A DNA stretch of 62,227 nucleotides. It comes from a virus. The position numbers were made by a program, and so were the translations under genes. Each line of letters starts with the position of its first letter. The stretch's first letter is position 1. This document shows, one piece after another, positions 47,012 through 54,210 of the stretch. Location of the stretch: positions 1 through 62,227 of IMG/VR virus record IMGVR_UViG_3300011115_000168; one strand, given 5' to 3'. The notes below the pieces were generated by a model, which saw nothing but the letters and a program-made list of their open reading frames with translations, made no database searches and was not told the origin of the DNA.

Positions 47012-48564
47012 AGTCCTATCTCCTGTCTATATAAATCGACTAGTGCCTCATGGGAGTTCACCTTACCTTGCAGCATCTGATAGACCTTGCGTTCAGCTTC
47101 TGAGCCTTGCAGGTGAACCACAGTCATGCTGTTCACTTGCCCCACTCGGTCTATCCGCGCAACGCATTGCAGGTAGGTCTCGACGCTCATAACGGGAGAC
47201 CAAAAGACAACGGTGTCTGCGGCAGTAAGGGTGACGCCATGCGAGGCAGCTTGTGGTTGTATAACCAAGACCCGTGGGTCTGTCGCGGTCTGAAATCGAT
47301 TGATGATGTCAGCGCGTGTTCTTGCGGGAACGTCTCCGTTAATTACTTCATTAGTGACTCCTTCTTTAGTTAGATGGCGTGAAACAAGATCGATCGTGTG
47401 CCGAAACGGGACAAAAATAATCACCTTTTGCTCAGTTTCTTCTAGCACTTCCATCAAAGCATTGAGGCGCGGGGCTATGTCGAACTCCACCACCTCATGC
47501 GTATCGGTGTAGATTGCTCCACCCGAAATCTGTAGCAGCTTGCTCAACTGAGCCGCCGCATTGACTGCGCTGATCTGCTCTCCCGCAGCCTCAATCAGCA
47601 TCTGACTCTTTAGCTGCTGGTAGTACTTCAAGACCATCGGGGACAGCGGCACTTCGCGTGTCTGATACACCAGCGGTGGCAAGTCCAAGCACTGCGCTTT
47701 CTCAAACCGGATGGCGGGCTGCAAGCAGTCGAACACTAGCTGCTTGGCGTAGGACTTGGGTATCCACTTGAAGCGCGTAATCTGCTGCATCACCTTGTCG
47801 CGCCATGCTGTGAAGTACTTGGGTACGCCGTTGGGGTTGACTAGCTTAGCAAGGCCGAACGCATCCAGTGGAGACTGTGAGGCAGGTGTGCCTGTCATCA
47901 TCCATAGTCGTGTCGAGGGGGTGATTAGCTTCGCCAAGGTACGCCAGCGCTTAGTAGTCACCGTTTTATATGCGTTGGCCTCGTCAATCACAATCAGGTC
48001 AAACCCTGCCTTGGCTATCTCAGGGGAGACTGTGTTCACCCCGTCGTAGTTGATGATGACGAACTCGTAGCTGCCCTTGACTATCTTGGCTCGTTTTGCT
48101 GCATCGCCATAAGCCACGCCCACAGTGCGGTGCATCGCTGTTTTAAATATATCTGCTTGCCATGCGGAGTACATGATGGACAGTGGGCAGATGATGAGAA
48201 CGCGCTTCACTTGCCCTATCTGCATGAGGTAGTCAACGGCCCAAATGACTGAGGATGTCTTACCCGTGCCAGCTTCGTTGAAGCAGAAGCAACGGTCACG
48301 TAGCGCTAGGAATGATGCAGTAGTTTCTTGATGCTTGAACGGCGTATACAAGCCAGGCCATGTGTACTCTTTGCTCATCGGGTTGGGTGCATCCCCGTAG
48401 ATTTTGACCAAGCGTTGCATCTCGGTCAGCCCCCAGTAGACTAGGACTTCTGCATCTGTCCCGTCGTCCTTCAGCACTTCACACTTGTCTATGAATCCTA
48501 CGATGTGTTTCAAATCGGAGGACGGCACTTTGAGATGCACTGCCGTGTCTTCAACTACAACCAT
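47008..48564 (-). CDS. SNF2-type superfamily 2 helicase, 518 aa
   Basis: Motif I FNEAGTGKTSSVIWAV (Lys102-Thr103), motif Ia RVLIICPLSIMYSAW, motif II LIVIDEANAY (DEAN 194-197), motif III WMMTGTPASQSPLDAFGL, motif IV VIIFVPFRHTIDL, motif V VLVIQPQAASHGVTLT, motif VI YLQCVARIDRVGQ. This is the full SF2/SNF2 set, so a DNA translocase or remodelling helicase rather than a fork helicase. N-terminal ~70 residues are phage-specific. Common in phages of this size; it may help replication restart or recombination. Confidence 0.92.
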   Translation of the reverse strand: MVVVEDTAVHLKVPSSDLKHIVGFIDKCEVLKDDGTDAEVLVYWGLTEMQRLVKIYGDAPNPMSKEYTWPGLYTPFKHQETTASFLALRDRCFCFNEAGTGKTSSVIWAVDYLMQIGQVKRVLIICPLSIMYSAWQADIFKTAMHRTVGVAYGDAAKRAKIVKGSYEFVIINYDGVNTVSPEIAKAGFDLIVIDEANAYKTVTTKRWRTLAKLITPSTRLWMMTGTPASQSPLDAFGLAKLVNPNGVPKYFTAWRDKVMQQITRFKWIPKSYAKQLVFDCLQPAIRFEKAQCLDLPPLVYQTREVPLSPMVLKYYQQLKSQMLIEAAGEQISAVNAAAQLSKLLQISGGAIYTDTHEVVEFDIAPRLNALMEVLEETEQKVIIFVPFRHTIDLVSRHLTKEGVTNEVINGDVPARTRADIINRFQTATDPRVLVIQPQAASHGVTLTAADTVVFWSPVMSVETYLQCVARIDRVGQVNSMTVVHLQGSEAERKVYQMLQGKVNSHEALVDLYRQEIGL

Positions 48565-48717
48565 ACTGTTCCTTACTAAATTTAATATGGCCCCTTACGG
48601 GGGCTAGTCGGTCAGGTCAGTGCCGAAAGGAGCAAACACCTCTGACTGGTACGGTTATGGGGGGAAAGCCAAAATCCAAAAACCCCCTGAGCGCCCACTC
48701 GTACCTTACGGCGATTC
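48565..48717. other. 153-base gap with a GC hairpin
   Basis: GCCCC-TTACG-GGGGC (48590-48604) lies 26 bases upstream of the helicase start, in its minus-strand leader. It has no T-run after it. The rest of the gap holds no convincing reading frame. It might attenuate transcription into the helicase gene. Confidence 0.45.
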
Positions 48718-48972
48718 TTACTTCATTGACCCATCAGACTTGCGGGCAAACGAACGGTTCTTGTGTGGGCTCTCAAGCCGCACACCATCTTTATTGGAGC
48801 CACCTTTAGACAATGCTTTGACATGGGCTACATCTTTGCCAGTGCGGTCAACGCCCTTGGCATCAAGCTTCCTTCGCGCACGTTGGCGCTCCATGCGGTT
48901 AGGTAGTTCACCTCGGTCTTGCTGCTGCTCGTACTCTTTCTTGTACGGCCTTGCTTTATTAACGTATGGCAT
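48718..48972 (-). CDS. HNH nuclease-like small protein, 84 aa
   Basis: A basic helical start (MPYVNKARPYKKEYEQQQDR, RMERQRARRKLDAKG) leads to KDVAHVKALSKGGSNKDGVR and LESPHKNRSFARKSDGS. Asp47-x-x-His50, Asn60 and the H-K-N-R-S end match the D-x-x-H...G-G-S-N...N-R-S core of HNH endonucleases, without the usual Cys pairs. Such short HNH proteins are frequent in phages and may nick or cut DNA during replication or packaging. CAGGAGAACAGCG precedes the start, in the end of the upstream gene. Confidence 0.82.
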   Translation of the reverse strand: MPYVNKARPYKKEYEQQQDRGELPNRMERQRARRKLDAKGVDRTGKDVAHVKALSKGGSNKDGVRLESPHKNRSFARKSDGSMK

Positions 48973-49147
48973 CGCTGTTCTCCTGCATATGAATGGTCGC
49001 TACACTCGCGGCGCGGGTTTCGATGATGGCTAGTTTAAGCTGGTCTAGTGCTAATTCATAGTCCCTGTCCAGCAGATAGTCATGCGCCTTCTTCAGCGCC
49101 CGCTCAGCCATCATCATGGGGTGTGCATAGTCAATCAAAGTACTCAT
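48959..49147 (-). CDS. Hypothetical 62-aa helical protein
   Basis: Begins MSTLIDYAHPMMMAERALKK, then AHDYLLDRDYELALDQLKLA and IIETRAASVATIHMQE. All helix. The pattern 'AERALKxAHxxLLDRDYELA' is that of TPR-like small phage proteins. Overlaps the HNH gene by 14 bases, and the nuclease gene upstream by four. Function unknown. Confidence 0.78.
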   Translation of the reverse strand: MSTLIDYAHPMMMAERALKKAHDYLLDRDYELALDQLKLAIIETRAASVATIHMQENSDAIR

Positions 49148-49809
49148 CGTTTTTCCTTGTAGTAGTCACAGGTTTTAACAGGACACCATCCACAGAGAGG
49201 CGTCGGGTTGGGGTTCCATACGTCCGATGCGTATGAAGTATCCAGTTTAGCTAGTTGCTGGTGGAAATGAGTCCAGAGCGTATCGATATCTTCTCGCTTG
49301 TAAGACTCATCCATGAAGCTATCGTAAGCAATAAAAAGCAGCCCCGCCTTGATGGTCTGCACCTGAGGGAAGTGAGCAAAAGTCATTAGCGCCATCAGCT
49401 TCAACTGCAAGGGCTCGGCGTACTTGTTGTTGCCCGTCTTGTAGTCAATGATGTGCGCTGTGTCGCCGTTAAGAATCAGTAAGTCCACGATGCCCCGCAC
49501 CCAGTAGCCTTTGCCGTACTCACAGGCGTTACCATCTCTATCCAGTGCCATCCTGTACTCAGGTAGCTTCTCACCCTCGGTCTCTATCAACACATCCAAG
49601 ACAGGCTTGAAGCTAAGATAGTTCTTAGCCAGCGGTGTGCCATCCTTGACGTAGTTCTCCGCTGCCTTGTGCGCCTCATTGCCATACGTCATCGCTGCCG
49701 TTGGAGCCTTGAAGAAGCGCTTGAGCACCTTGATTTCTTGATACTGCTTGGGACAGTTCATGTAGTCCTTCAAGGAGGAGAACGACCATGTGTAGGTAGG
49801 GGTAGTCAT
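49144..49809 (-). CDS. Cas4/RecB-like PD-(D/E)XK exonuclease with Fe-S cysteines, 221 aa
   Basis: Start at 49809 (MTTPTYTWSFSSLKDYMNCP), where the previous stop overlaps the ATG. Motifs in order: Cys19; His47 (YGNEAHKAAE, RecB motif I); Asp109 (GIVDLLI); Asp122-x-Lys124 (HIIDYKTG); Gln135-type motif (LQLKLMALM); Cys206, Cys209 and Cys214 (LCGWCPVKTCDYY). The four cysteines in this spacing are the iron-sulfur site of Cas4- and AddB-like nucleases. It would resect or process DNA ends during replication or recombination. Confidence 0.88.
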   Translation of the reverse strand: MTTPTYTWSFSSLKDYMNCPKQYQEIKVLKRFFKAPTAAMTYGNEAHKAAENYVKDGTPLAKNYLSFKPVLDVLIETEGEKLPEYRMALDRDGNACEYGKGYWVRGIVDLLILNGDTAHIIDYKTGNNKYAEPLQLKLMALMTFAHFPQVQTIKAGLLFIAYDSFMDESYKREDIDTLWTHFHQQLAKLDTSYASDVWNPNPTPLCGWCPVKTCDYYKEKR

Positions 49810-50072
49810 TTTGTTCGTACTCGCTTTGTTTTGTCTTTTTTCAGTGGGGATGGGCAGTGCGGAGGGACATACGCCACACGCCACTTTGCAGCCACGTACT
49901 TGCCCTCAGTCCAACCTGCAATGTATGCGTCAGGCATTTTGTTTAGCACCCTATAGATATGGCGCTCTTCCGTTTCCAGTCGAGTGCTTATGTCTTGTGC
50001 TGTCAAGCCATCTATGCTTGCTCGTAGCAATTTGCGAATAAGCGGGGCTTTGTGTTCATACGGTTTTCTCAT
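49806..50072 (-). CDS. Winged-helix DNA-binding protein, 88 aa
   Basis: Begins MRKPYEHKAPLIRKLLRASI, then DGLTAQDISTRLETEERHIY and RVLNKMPDAYIAGWTEGKYV. DGLTAQDISTRLETEERHIYRVL is a helix-turn-helix and GWTEGKYVAAKWRV a beta wing, thus a small winged-helix domain, with a basic disordered tail (PSPLKKDKTKRVRTK). Could be a phage transcription regulator or a DNA-end factor. Start chosen at 50072 with AAAGAGAAAGA upstream; longer reading has no site. Confidence 0.72.
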   Translation of the reverse strand: MRKPYEHKAPLIRKLLRASIDGLTAQDISTRLETEERHIYRVLNKMPDAYIAGWTEGKYVAAKWRVAYVPPHCPSPLKKDKTKRVRTK

Positions 50073-50224
50073 TCTTTCTCTTTCAAGATGATGCGCTCCA
50101 GTATCTTCATTGCTGTGCCTACGTCCTCTATCAAGTAATCGGGTATCCGGTTCGTTTGGCTGAACGCCCACGACTCCATCGCACTCAACAGCCTGACAAG
50201 TTTCAATGCTTCTTCTTTGCTCAT
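50069..50224 (-). CDS. Hypothetical 51-aa helical protein
   Basis: Starts MSKEEALKLVRLLSAMESWA at 50224 behind TCAAGGAGAAGAACAC; ends TAMKILERIILKEKE. Helical throughout, mixed charge. The stop (TGA) overlaps the next ATG. Part of the train of overlapping mini-genes between 49806 and 51567. Function unknown. Confidence 0.72.
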   Translation of the reverse strand: MSKEEALKLVRLLSAMESWAFSQTNRIPDYLIEDVGTAMKILERIILKEKE

Positions 50225-50496
50225 GTGTTCTTCTCCTTGATGAGAGCCTGTAGTGTTCTGCCGAATTGAATCTGAGCCCAAGGCATTGCCGCACCCCGAT
50301 GTCGCTTTACAAAGTCAAAGTAAACCTGCTCAATCTGCGAGTCGCTCAGGTCTACCCACGGCTTCTTGTAGTCCTGTATGTCATCGTCGTCTCCAACACG
50401 GGCTTTTGCCATTGCTTGCTTAGCCTTAAATCCACCGCCCCACGCACCTTGCTTGCGGGCTATCTCATCAAAGGCTTCATCCTCTGCATCTTTCAT
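50221..50496 (-). CDS. Hypothetical 91-aa protein
   Basis: Start at 50496 (MKDAEDEAFDEIARKQGAWG) with AAGGAGCAAGC before it; an upstream in-frame ATG is not used because it lies inside the previous gene without a site. Middle FKAKQAMAKARVGDDDDIQD, end QIQFGRTLQALIKEKNT. Mixed charge, helical. The C-terminal K-E-K-N-T is coded by the ribosome-binding site of the next gene. Function unknown. Confidence 0.72.
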   Translation of the reverse strand: MKDAEDEAFDEIARKQGAWGGGFKAKQAMAKARVGDDDDIQDYKKPWVDLSDSQIEQVYFDFVKRHRGAAMPWAQIQFGRTLQALIKEKNT

Positions 50497-50669
50497 GCTT
50501 GCTCCTTCAGTTGTCGGTTTATCTCGTTGTAGGTAATGGCGTACTGCTGCGCCCACTCTCTAGGGTCTACCCCTGCCTTGCGACCAGCTTCGCTCACTTC
50601 AACAAGCGCACGCAAAAACGCTGTTCTTTCTTCTTCGGGCATTGCTTTAAATTGCTCTGCAAGAGTCAT
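50493..50669 (-). CDS. Hypothetical 58-aa protein of the mini-gene train
   Basis: MTLAEQFKAMPEEERTAFLR, then ALVEVSEAGRKAGVDPREWA and QQYAITYNEINRQLKEQA. Helical, charged. The start at 50669 has AAGGAGCAAGC before it and its own end (AAGGAGCAAGCATGA) contains the site and start of the next gene, giving the K-E-Q-A tail. Below the usual length cut-off of gene finders, but tight coupling supports it. Function unknown. Confidence 0.72.
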   Translation of the reverse strand: MTLAEQFKAMPEEERTAFLRALVEVSEAGRKAGVDPREWAQQYAITYNEINRQLKEQA

Positions 50670-50815
50670 GCTTGCTCCTTTATCTTGTCAAACACTGCAT
50701 CCAATGTGGGGTACACGGGATACCAATTGCTATGGTAGACATTCCACCATGCATTGTCTGCGCCTCTAAACAGCCACCATCCATTTTTAGTAGGTTGTAT
50801 CTTCCATGTAGTCAT
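50666..50815 (-). CDS. Trp-rich 49-aa protein of the mini-gene train
   Basis: MTTWKIQPTKNGWWLFRGAD, then NAWWNVYHSNWYPVYPTLDA and VFDKIKEQA. Six Trp in 49 residues. The strands 'GWWLFRG' and 'WWNVYHSNWYPVY' suggest a small beta-sheet with a C-terminal helix. Stop overlaps the next ATG (ATGA), and the tail K-E-Q-A is again read from the shared ribosome-binding site. Role unknown. Confidence 0.72.
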   Translation of the reverse strand: MTTWKIQPTKNGWWLFRGADNAWWNVYHSNWYPVYPTLDAVFDKIKEQA

Positions 50816-50940
50816 ACTACTAACCCCCATACAACTGCGCCGATAGTGACCACAAACAGCACAAAGAAAAACAAAGCAATGGCGGTCTTCAAAAAGTCAA
50901 CAAAGAAGTCACCGCCCGCATCGGTATCGTCGTCGTTCAT
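50812..50940 (-). CDS. Single-pass membrane mini-protein, 42 aa
   Basis: MNDDDTDAGGDFFVDFLKTA then IALFFFVLFVVTIGAVVWGL and VV. An acidic start and one transmembrane helix from about residue 19 to the end. GGAGCAAAGC lies before the ATG at 50940, and its stop overlaps the next start. Phages use such small early membrane proteins to block host functions or superinfection; no specific role can be shown. Confidence 0.72.
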   Translation of the reverse strand: MNDDDTDAGGDFFVDFLKTAIALFFFVLFVVTIGAVVWGLVV

Positions 50941-51131
50941 GCTTTGCTCCTTGCTCTGATTGCGTCTGCAATGTTGTCAACAAAATCCTCATCATGCTCC
51001 CAGTTGTCAACCATCTTGGCGCACTCTTCACGCTCATGTGCCATTGCAAACTCTAGCTTCTCGTCTTCGCCCAAACTGTCCCACTGGTTCTGATGGTCTG
51101 CTTGGCTGTTCCACAGTTCTTTGATGTTCAT
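50937..51131 (-). CDS. Acidic 64-aa protein with ADAIRAR end
   Basis: Start at 51131 (MNIKELWNSQADHQNQWDSL) with CGGGAGGCGAA before it. Then GEDEKLEFAMAHEREECAKM, a tail DNWEHDEDFVDNIADAIRAR and SKA. Very acidic and helical. The I-A-D-A-I-x-A-R end is similar to motifs in the proteins at 51128 and 54755. Function unknown. Confidence 0.75.
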   Translation of the reverse strand: MNIKELWNSQADHQNQWDSLGEDEKLEFAMAHEREECAKMVDNWEHDEDFVDNIADAIRARSKA

Positions 51132-51373
51132 TTCGCCTCCCTCGCGGCAAGCATTGCGTCTGCCATCATGTAGGATGTAACAGCAACTTCTTGTTTGACG
51201 TCCTTTCCCAAATGGCAATACATATCAATTAACTCTTTATCTGCTATGTAAGTTTGCATAGCCAACGCTGCGTAGTAATCACGCATGGTCATGTCACGGG
51301 CAAAGCCGCCTGTCTTCGCCATCCATGTGTCATCGCCTTTTGGCTGTGACATCAAGTGTGTTTGGTCTTTCAT
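51128..51373 (-). CDS. Conserved small phage protein with ADAMLAAR end, 81 aa
   Basis: MKDQTHLMSQPKGDDTWMAK, then MTMRDYYAALAMQTYIADKE and YCHLGKDVKQEVAVTSYMMA, DAMLAAREAK. 'GMTxRDYxAAxAMQ' and 'AYxxADAMLxAR' are known to me as a common pair in uncharacterised proteins of many phages and prophages. Strong AAGGAGAGCAAGC before the start. Role unknown. Confidence 0.82.
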   Translation of the reverse strand: MKDQTHLMSQPKGDDTWMAKTGGFARDMTMRDYYAALAMQTYIADKELIDMYCHLGKDVKQEVAVTSYMMADAMLAAREAK

Positions 51374-51567
51374 GCTTGCTCTCCTTGCAGTTCAGTTACT
51401 CGGCGCTTCAGTCGTTCGATTCGTTGGGTGTTGTATTCAACAATGCTGTAGGCGTAGTCCAATGCAGACTCAGCTTCCAGCTTCTCGCGCTGTGCTTTCA
51501 CCAACTCACACGCTGCCATCTCTAGGGGAGTGGGCGCAGCCAACAGTCTCTTCGTAAATTCAATCAT
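51370..51567 (-). CDS. Coiled-coil 65-aa protein
   Basis: Start at 51567 (MIEFTKRLLAAPTPLEMAAC) chosen for AAAGGAAGCTT; an ATG seven codons upstream has no site. Residues 20-60 form a charged coiled coil (ELVKAQREKLEAESALDYAY, RIERLKRRVTELQGEQA). G-E-Q-A tail from the ribosome-binding site of the next gene. First of the mini-gene train after the polymerase. Function unknown. Confidence 0.75.
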   Translation of the reverse strand: MIEFTKRLLAAPTPLEMAACELVKAQREKLEAESALDYAYSIVEYNTQRIERLKRRVTELQGEQA

Positions 51568-51591
51568 AAGCTTCCTTTCGTTTGACATATA

Positions 51592-53457
51592 TTAACACTC
51601 TCCGTAGCTGTTTGCATGCTTTGCTTCGCAAGCCACGGGTAAACCCCTAGCCCAATCGGGAGGCACAGACATGCACTCGACGATGTATGCCATGGCGCTA
51701 TCTAATTCCTCCTCAGGAACCACGCACACCGCCGCGTCATGGACTGTCAGCGCCACGCGATAGCGTTGATTTATCTTGAGCATCTGCTCCCCTACGACGA
51801 TGCGCGCCAAGGCTTGCACCACGTTCTCAACCAGTGCGCCGCCCCATATGGAGACCTTACCCTTGCGTGAGGTGTATGCGTAGCCTGACTTCGGCCCTGT
51901 GGTGTCCAGCTTTAAGTCGGGGTAGCGGATGTACAGGCCATTGGGCAGTTGGATGCCCTCCTTAACAACCTTGAGGCACTTGTGTTCGCCGTATGTGTAG
52001 GGTTCTGTGTCGCCCCAGTTGGCTAAATCTTTCAATACCGCATCGCCATCCTTCCATAACTGTATAACTTTGTCGTTAGTCTTGCGGTAAATATCAACAT
52101 AGTTATTTGCTTCGTCTTCCGTAACCGTGATCCCGGGTGGCGTAGTCTTCAGCGTGTGCTGTAGTTTTAATTTCCCAGTGCCATAACCGAGGCCGAGGAT
52201 GCAAGTCTTGCCCACAAAACGCTCGATAGGGTTGGCTTTGGAAATGGGGCGGTCATATATCTTGGATGCAAACACCGAGTACACATCCTCACCATCGGCA
52301 AACTGCTTCACCACATCGTCCTGACCAGCCAGCCACACAAGCACCCTTGCCTCAATCTGAGAAGAGTCACAGTTGATGACCACATGACCATCGGGCGGAA
52401 TGACTGCGTTCTTCAACGCCTTCTTCTTTTTATCCCTTGATGGAAGGTTTTGGAAGTTCACCTTGTCGGAGCCAGCCCACCGACCTGTGTGTGCGCCGTA
52501 GTACTTCAAGGGGATGGGTAGATACCCTTTGTTGCGCTTGCCTACATCTATGAATCTTTCAATCCGTGACTCTTCAATGGTGGACTTCGTACCAAGGCGC
52601 ACAGCACATAGCTGTTGAACGAACGGCTCTTCATGCTCCATCAACTCTAGGAATCCTTCGTCGTTCTTAGCCAACGCATAAGTCTCCTTGCCTGTGGTCT
52701 TGCTAATTTTCATGGGGACTTTGACTTTGCGCTCAGCTAGTGCTTGTGCAAACTGCTTGTTGCTTGCCAGCTTCTTACGAACGCCCTCAGCATCGCTGCA
52801 ATTGAGCCCACCCATCAGGTCTTCCAACAAGTAACGCTTATCTTTTTCCAATTCGATAGCGCGGTCTTGCAGCAACGCATCGTCAACCATGAACACCGGA
52901 TGCGTAAACATCCTCAGCGTCATATCGATAAGGCCCAACTCATCGTCAGGGAACGCGCTCGACAAACCTAGCCATAACTTGTAAGTTAACTCAACGTCGT
53001 TGATACAGTAGTCGCCGTATGTAGCGAGTTCTTCTTTGGTGAAGTCCTCTCTGCGCTTGCCCTCAGCTTTGAGCACCTCATCGCCTTTTTTGCCGATGCC
53101 ATAGCGCGCACTAAGTGATGCCAGTGACCCACCTACATCCACGCCGTGAAGTGCCCGCGCCATGCAAAGTGTGTCGAGCATGAACATAGGGTTGACCCCA
53201 AAGTGCCAGCTAAGGATGCAACCATCGAACAAGGTGTTGTGGCACAGCAGGGCATTAGTGTCCCACGGGAGGGTGGACAGATAGTTATGAATCTCACTCT
53301 TAGTCCCTGAGAACCAAGTAGCCGGTGCATCGTCTATCTTCACGCCCACGCCTATCACTTCAAAGCGTCTGTCCCGTACATACTCCTCGGTGGTCTGAGT
53401 CTTGAACCCCAACCCCTTGGTGTAGTAGGTCTCAAAATCAAGCGTGATGATGCTCAT
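51592..53457 (-). CDS. DNA polymerase, family A, with 3'-5' exonuclease
   Basis: 621 residues. Proofreading domain: Asp7-x-Glu9 (TLDFETYY), Asp78 (HNTLFDG), Asp154 (YCINDVELT). Polymerase domain: motif A INCDSSQIEARVLVWLAG (Asp364; usual form DYSQIELR), O-helix Arg413-x3-Lys417-x3-Leu421-x3-Tyr425-Gly426, motif C VHDAA (His573-Asp574-Ala575). At the site of E. coli Phe762 there is Leu421, and the Glu883-equivalent is Ala. Both catalytic Asp remain, so it should be active. No 5'-3' nuclease domain, as in T7-like phage polymerases. It is the replicase of the phage. Confidence 0.96.
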   Translation of the reverse strand: MSIITLDFETYYTKGLGFKTQTTEEYVRDRRFEVIGVGVKIDDAPATWFSGTKSEIHNYLSTLPWDTNALLCHNTLFDGCILSWHFGVNPMFMLDTLCMARALHGVDVGGSLASLSARYGIGKKGDEVLKAEGKRREDFTKEELATYGDYCINDVELTYKLWLGLSSAFPDDELGLIDMTLRMFTHPVFMVDDALLQDRAIELEKDKRYLLEDLMGGLNCSDAEGVRKKLASNKQFAQALAERKVKVPMKISKTTGKETYALAKNDEGFLELMEHEEPFVQQLCAVRLGTKSTIEESRIERFIDVGKRNKGYLPIPLKYYGAHTGRWAGSDKVNFQNLPSRDKKKKALKNAVIPPDGHVVINCDSSQIEARVLVWLAGQDDVVKQFADGEDVYSVFASKIYDRPISKANPIERFVGKTCILGLGYGTGKLKLQHTLKTTPPGITVTEDEANNYVDIYRKTNDKVIQLWKDGDAVLKDLANWGDTEPYTYGEHKCLKVVKEGIQLPNGLYIRYPDLKLDTTGPKSGYAYTSRKGKVSIWGGALVENVVQALARIVVGEQMLKINQRYRVALTVHDAAVCVVPEEELDSAMAYIVECMSVPPDWARGLPVACEAKHANSYGEC

Positions 53458-53888
53458 ACGAACGGTTTAAAGTCGATGCTGTTTTGTAGGCCGCGCTGTT
53501 CGGAATAAATCCGTTGTTGTGTAGCGGTGTTGTAAGCCGCTTGCTGCCTCGCAGCGTTCGCTTGTTTCGCGGCAAGCATTGGGTCGTTTATTACGGCTTG
53601 TCCAAACACGGCTCGGGGGTCTGTCCACCCTTGGCTGTATCTTTCTTGCGCTCTGTATTTCGCAGTGCTAGGCGGTGGTGCGCTTTCCTCACCCGCGAGT
53701 CGCTTGAGTACCGCCTCATTGAACAGGTCACGCATCACCTCGCTACGGGCGGCTTTGAGCGCACCTCGCTCTTCTTCAGTAAAGCACTCTCCAAAATCCT
53801 CTATCAGCGTATCCCACTTGCGGGTGAGGAGGAATTCATCGGGATGGTCTTTCATTCGCGCTATCAGTATCTCTAGTCCAGTAAGCAT
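53454..53888 (-). CDS. Hypothetical 144-aa protein upstream of the polymerase
   Basis: MLTGLEILIARMKDHPDEFL, then a helical section (CFTEEERGALKAARSEVMRD) and a disordered basic half (STAKYRAQERYSQGWTDPRA, Gln/Ala-rich RQQAAYNTATQQRIYSEQRG). Helical and mixed; no known domain. Overlaps the polymerase start by four bases, so the two are translated together. TAAGGAGACAACG precedes its start. A polymerase accessory factor is possible by position only. Confidence 0.72.
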   Translation of the reverse strand: MLTGLEILIARMKDHPDEFLLTRKWDTLIEDFGECFTEEERGALKAARSEVMRDLFNEAVLKRLAGEESAPPPSTAKYRAQERYSQGWTDPRAVFGQAVINDPMLAAKQANAARQQAAYNTATQQRIYSEQRGLQNSIDFKPFV

Positions 53889-53898
53889 CGTTGTCTCC

Positions 53899-54141
53899 TT
53901 AGGGGTTGAGGAATGGTTTGATGAGGCAATACACCACGGCTTGCTCCCATGTGTAATATCCCAAATTGTTTGCCCACATTTCGCTACCGCTTACTGCTGT
54001 TTGGGCAAAACCCATACTTGTCAGGTACTCGCGTATGTCCGGTGGTGTCCTTTGCGGTGGCATATTGACTGATGCGGTGATGGTGCTAGTACTCCCATTG
54101 TTCATAAGAGAAACTGTAGGGGTGTAAGGCCCGTTCATCAT
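53899..54141 (-). CDS. Hypothetical 80-aa protein
   Basis: Tandem ATG at 54141 behind TAAGGATAAGCCA. Start MMNGPYTPTVSLMNNGSTST with low-complexity Ser/Thr, then a compact part REYLTSMGFAQTAVSGSEMW and NLGYYTWEQAVVYCLIKPFL. An upstream in-frame ATG lies next to the terminator hairpin and is rejected. Function unknown. First gene after the terminator at 54175-54202, so it needs read-through or its own promoter. Confidence 0.68.
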   Translation of the reverse strand: MMNGPYTPTVSLMNNGSTSTITASVNMPPQRTPPDIREYLTSMGFAQTAVSGSEMWANNLGYYTWEQAVVYCLIKPFLNP

Positions 54142-54174
54142 TGGCTTATCCTTAAATAACAAATTCAATAGATA

Positions 54175-54202
54175 CAAAAAAAGGCATGGCGAACCATGCC
54201 TC
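54175..54202 (-). terminator. Rho-independent terminator after the HTH-DUF3310 gene
   Basis: GAGGCATGG-TTCG-CCATGCCTTTTTTTT on the minus strand: a UUCG-capped eight-base-pair stem followed by eight T. It lies nine bases after the stop of the gene at 54211-54768 and splits the early arm between this gene and the polymerase group. Confidence 0.93.
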
Positions 54203-54210
54203 GTAAGGGT

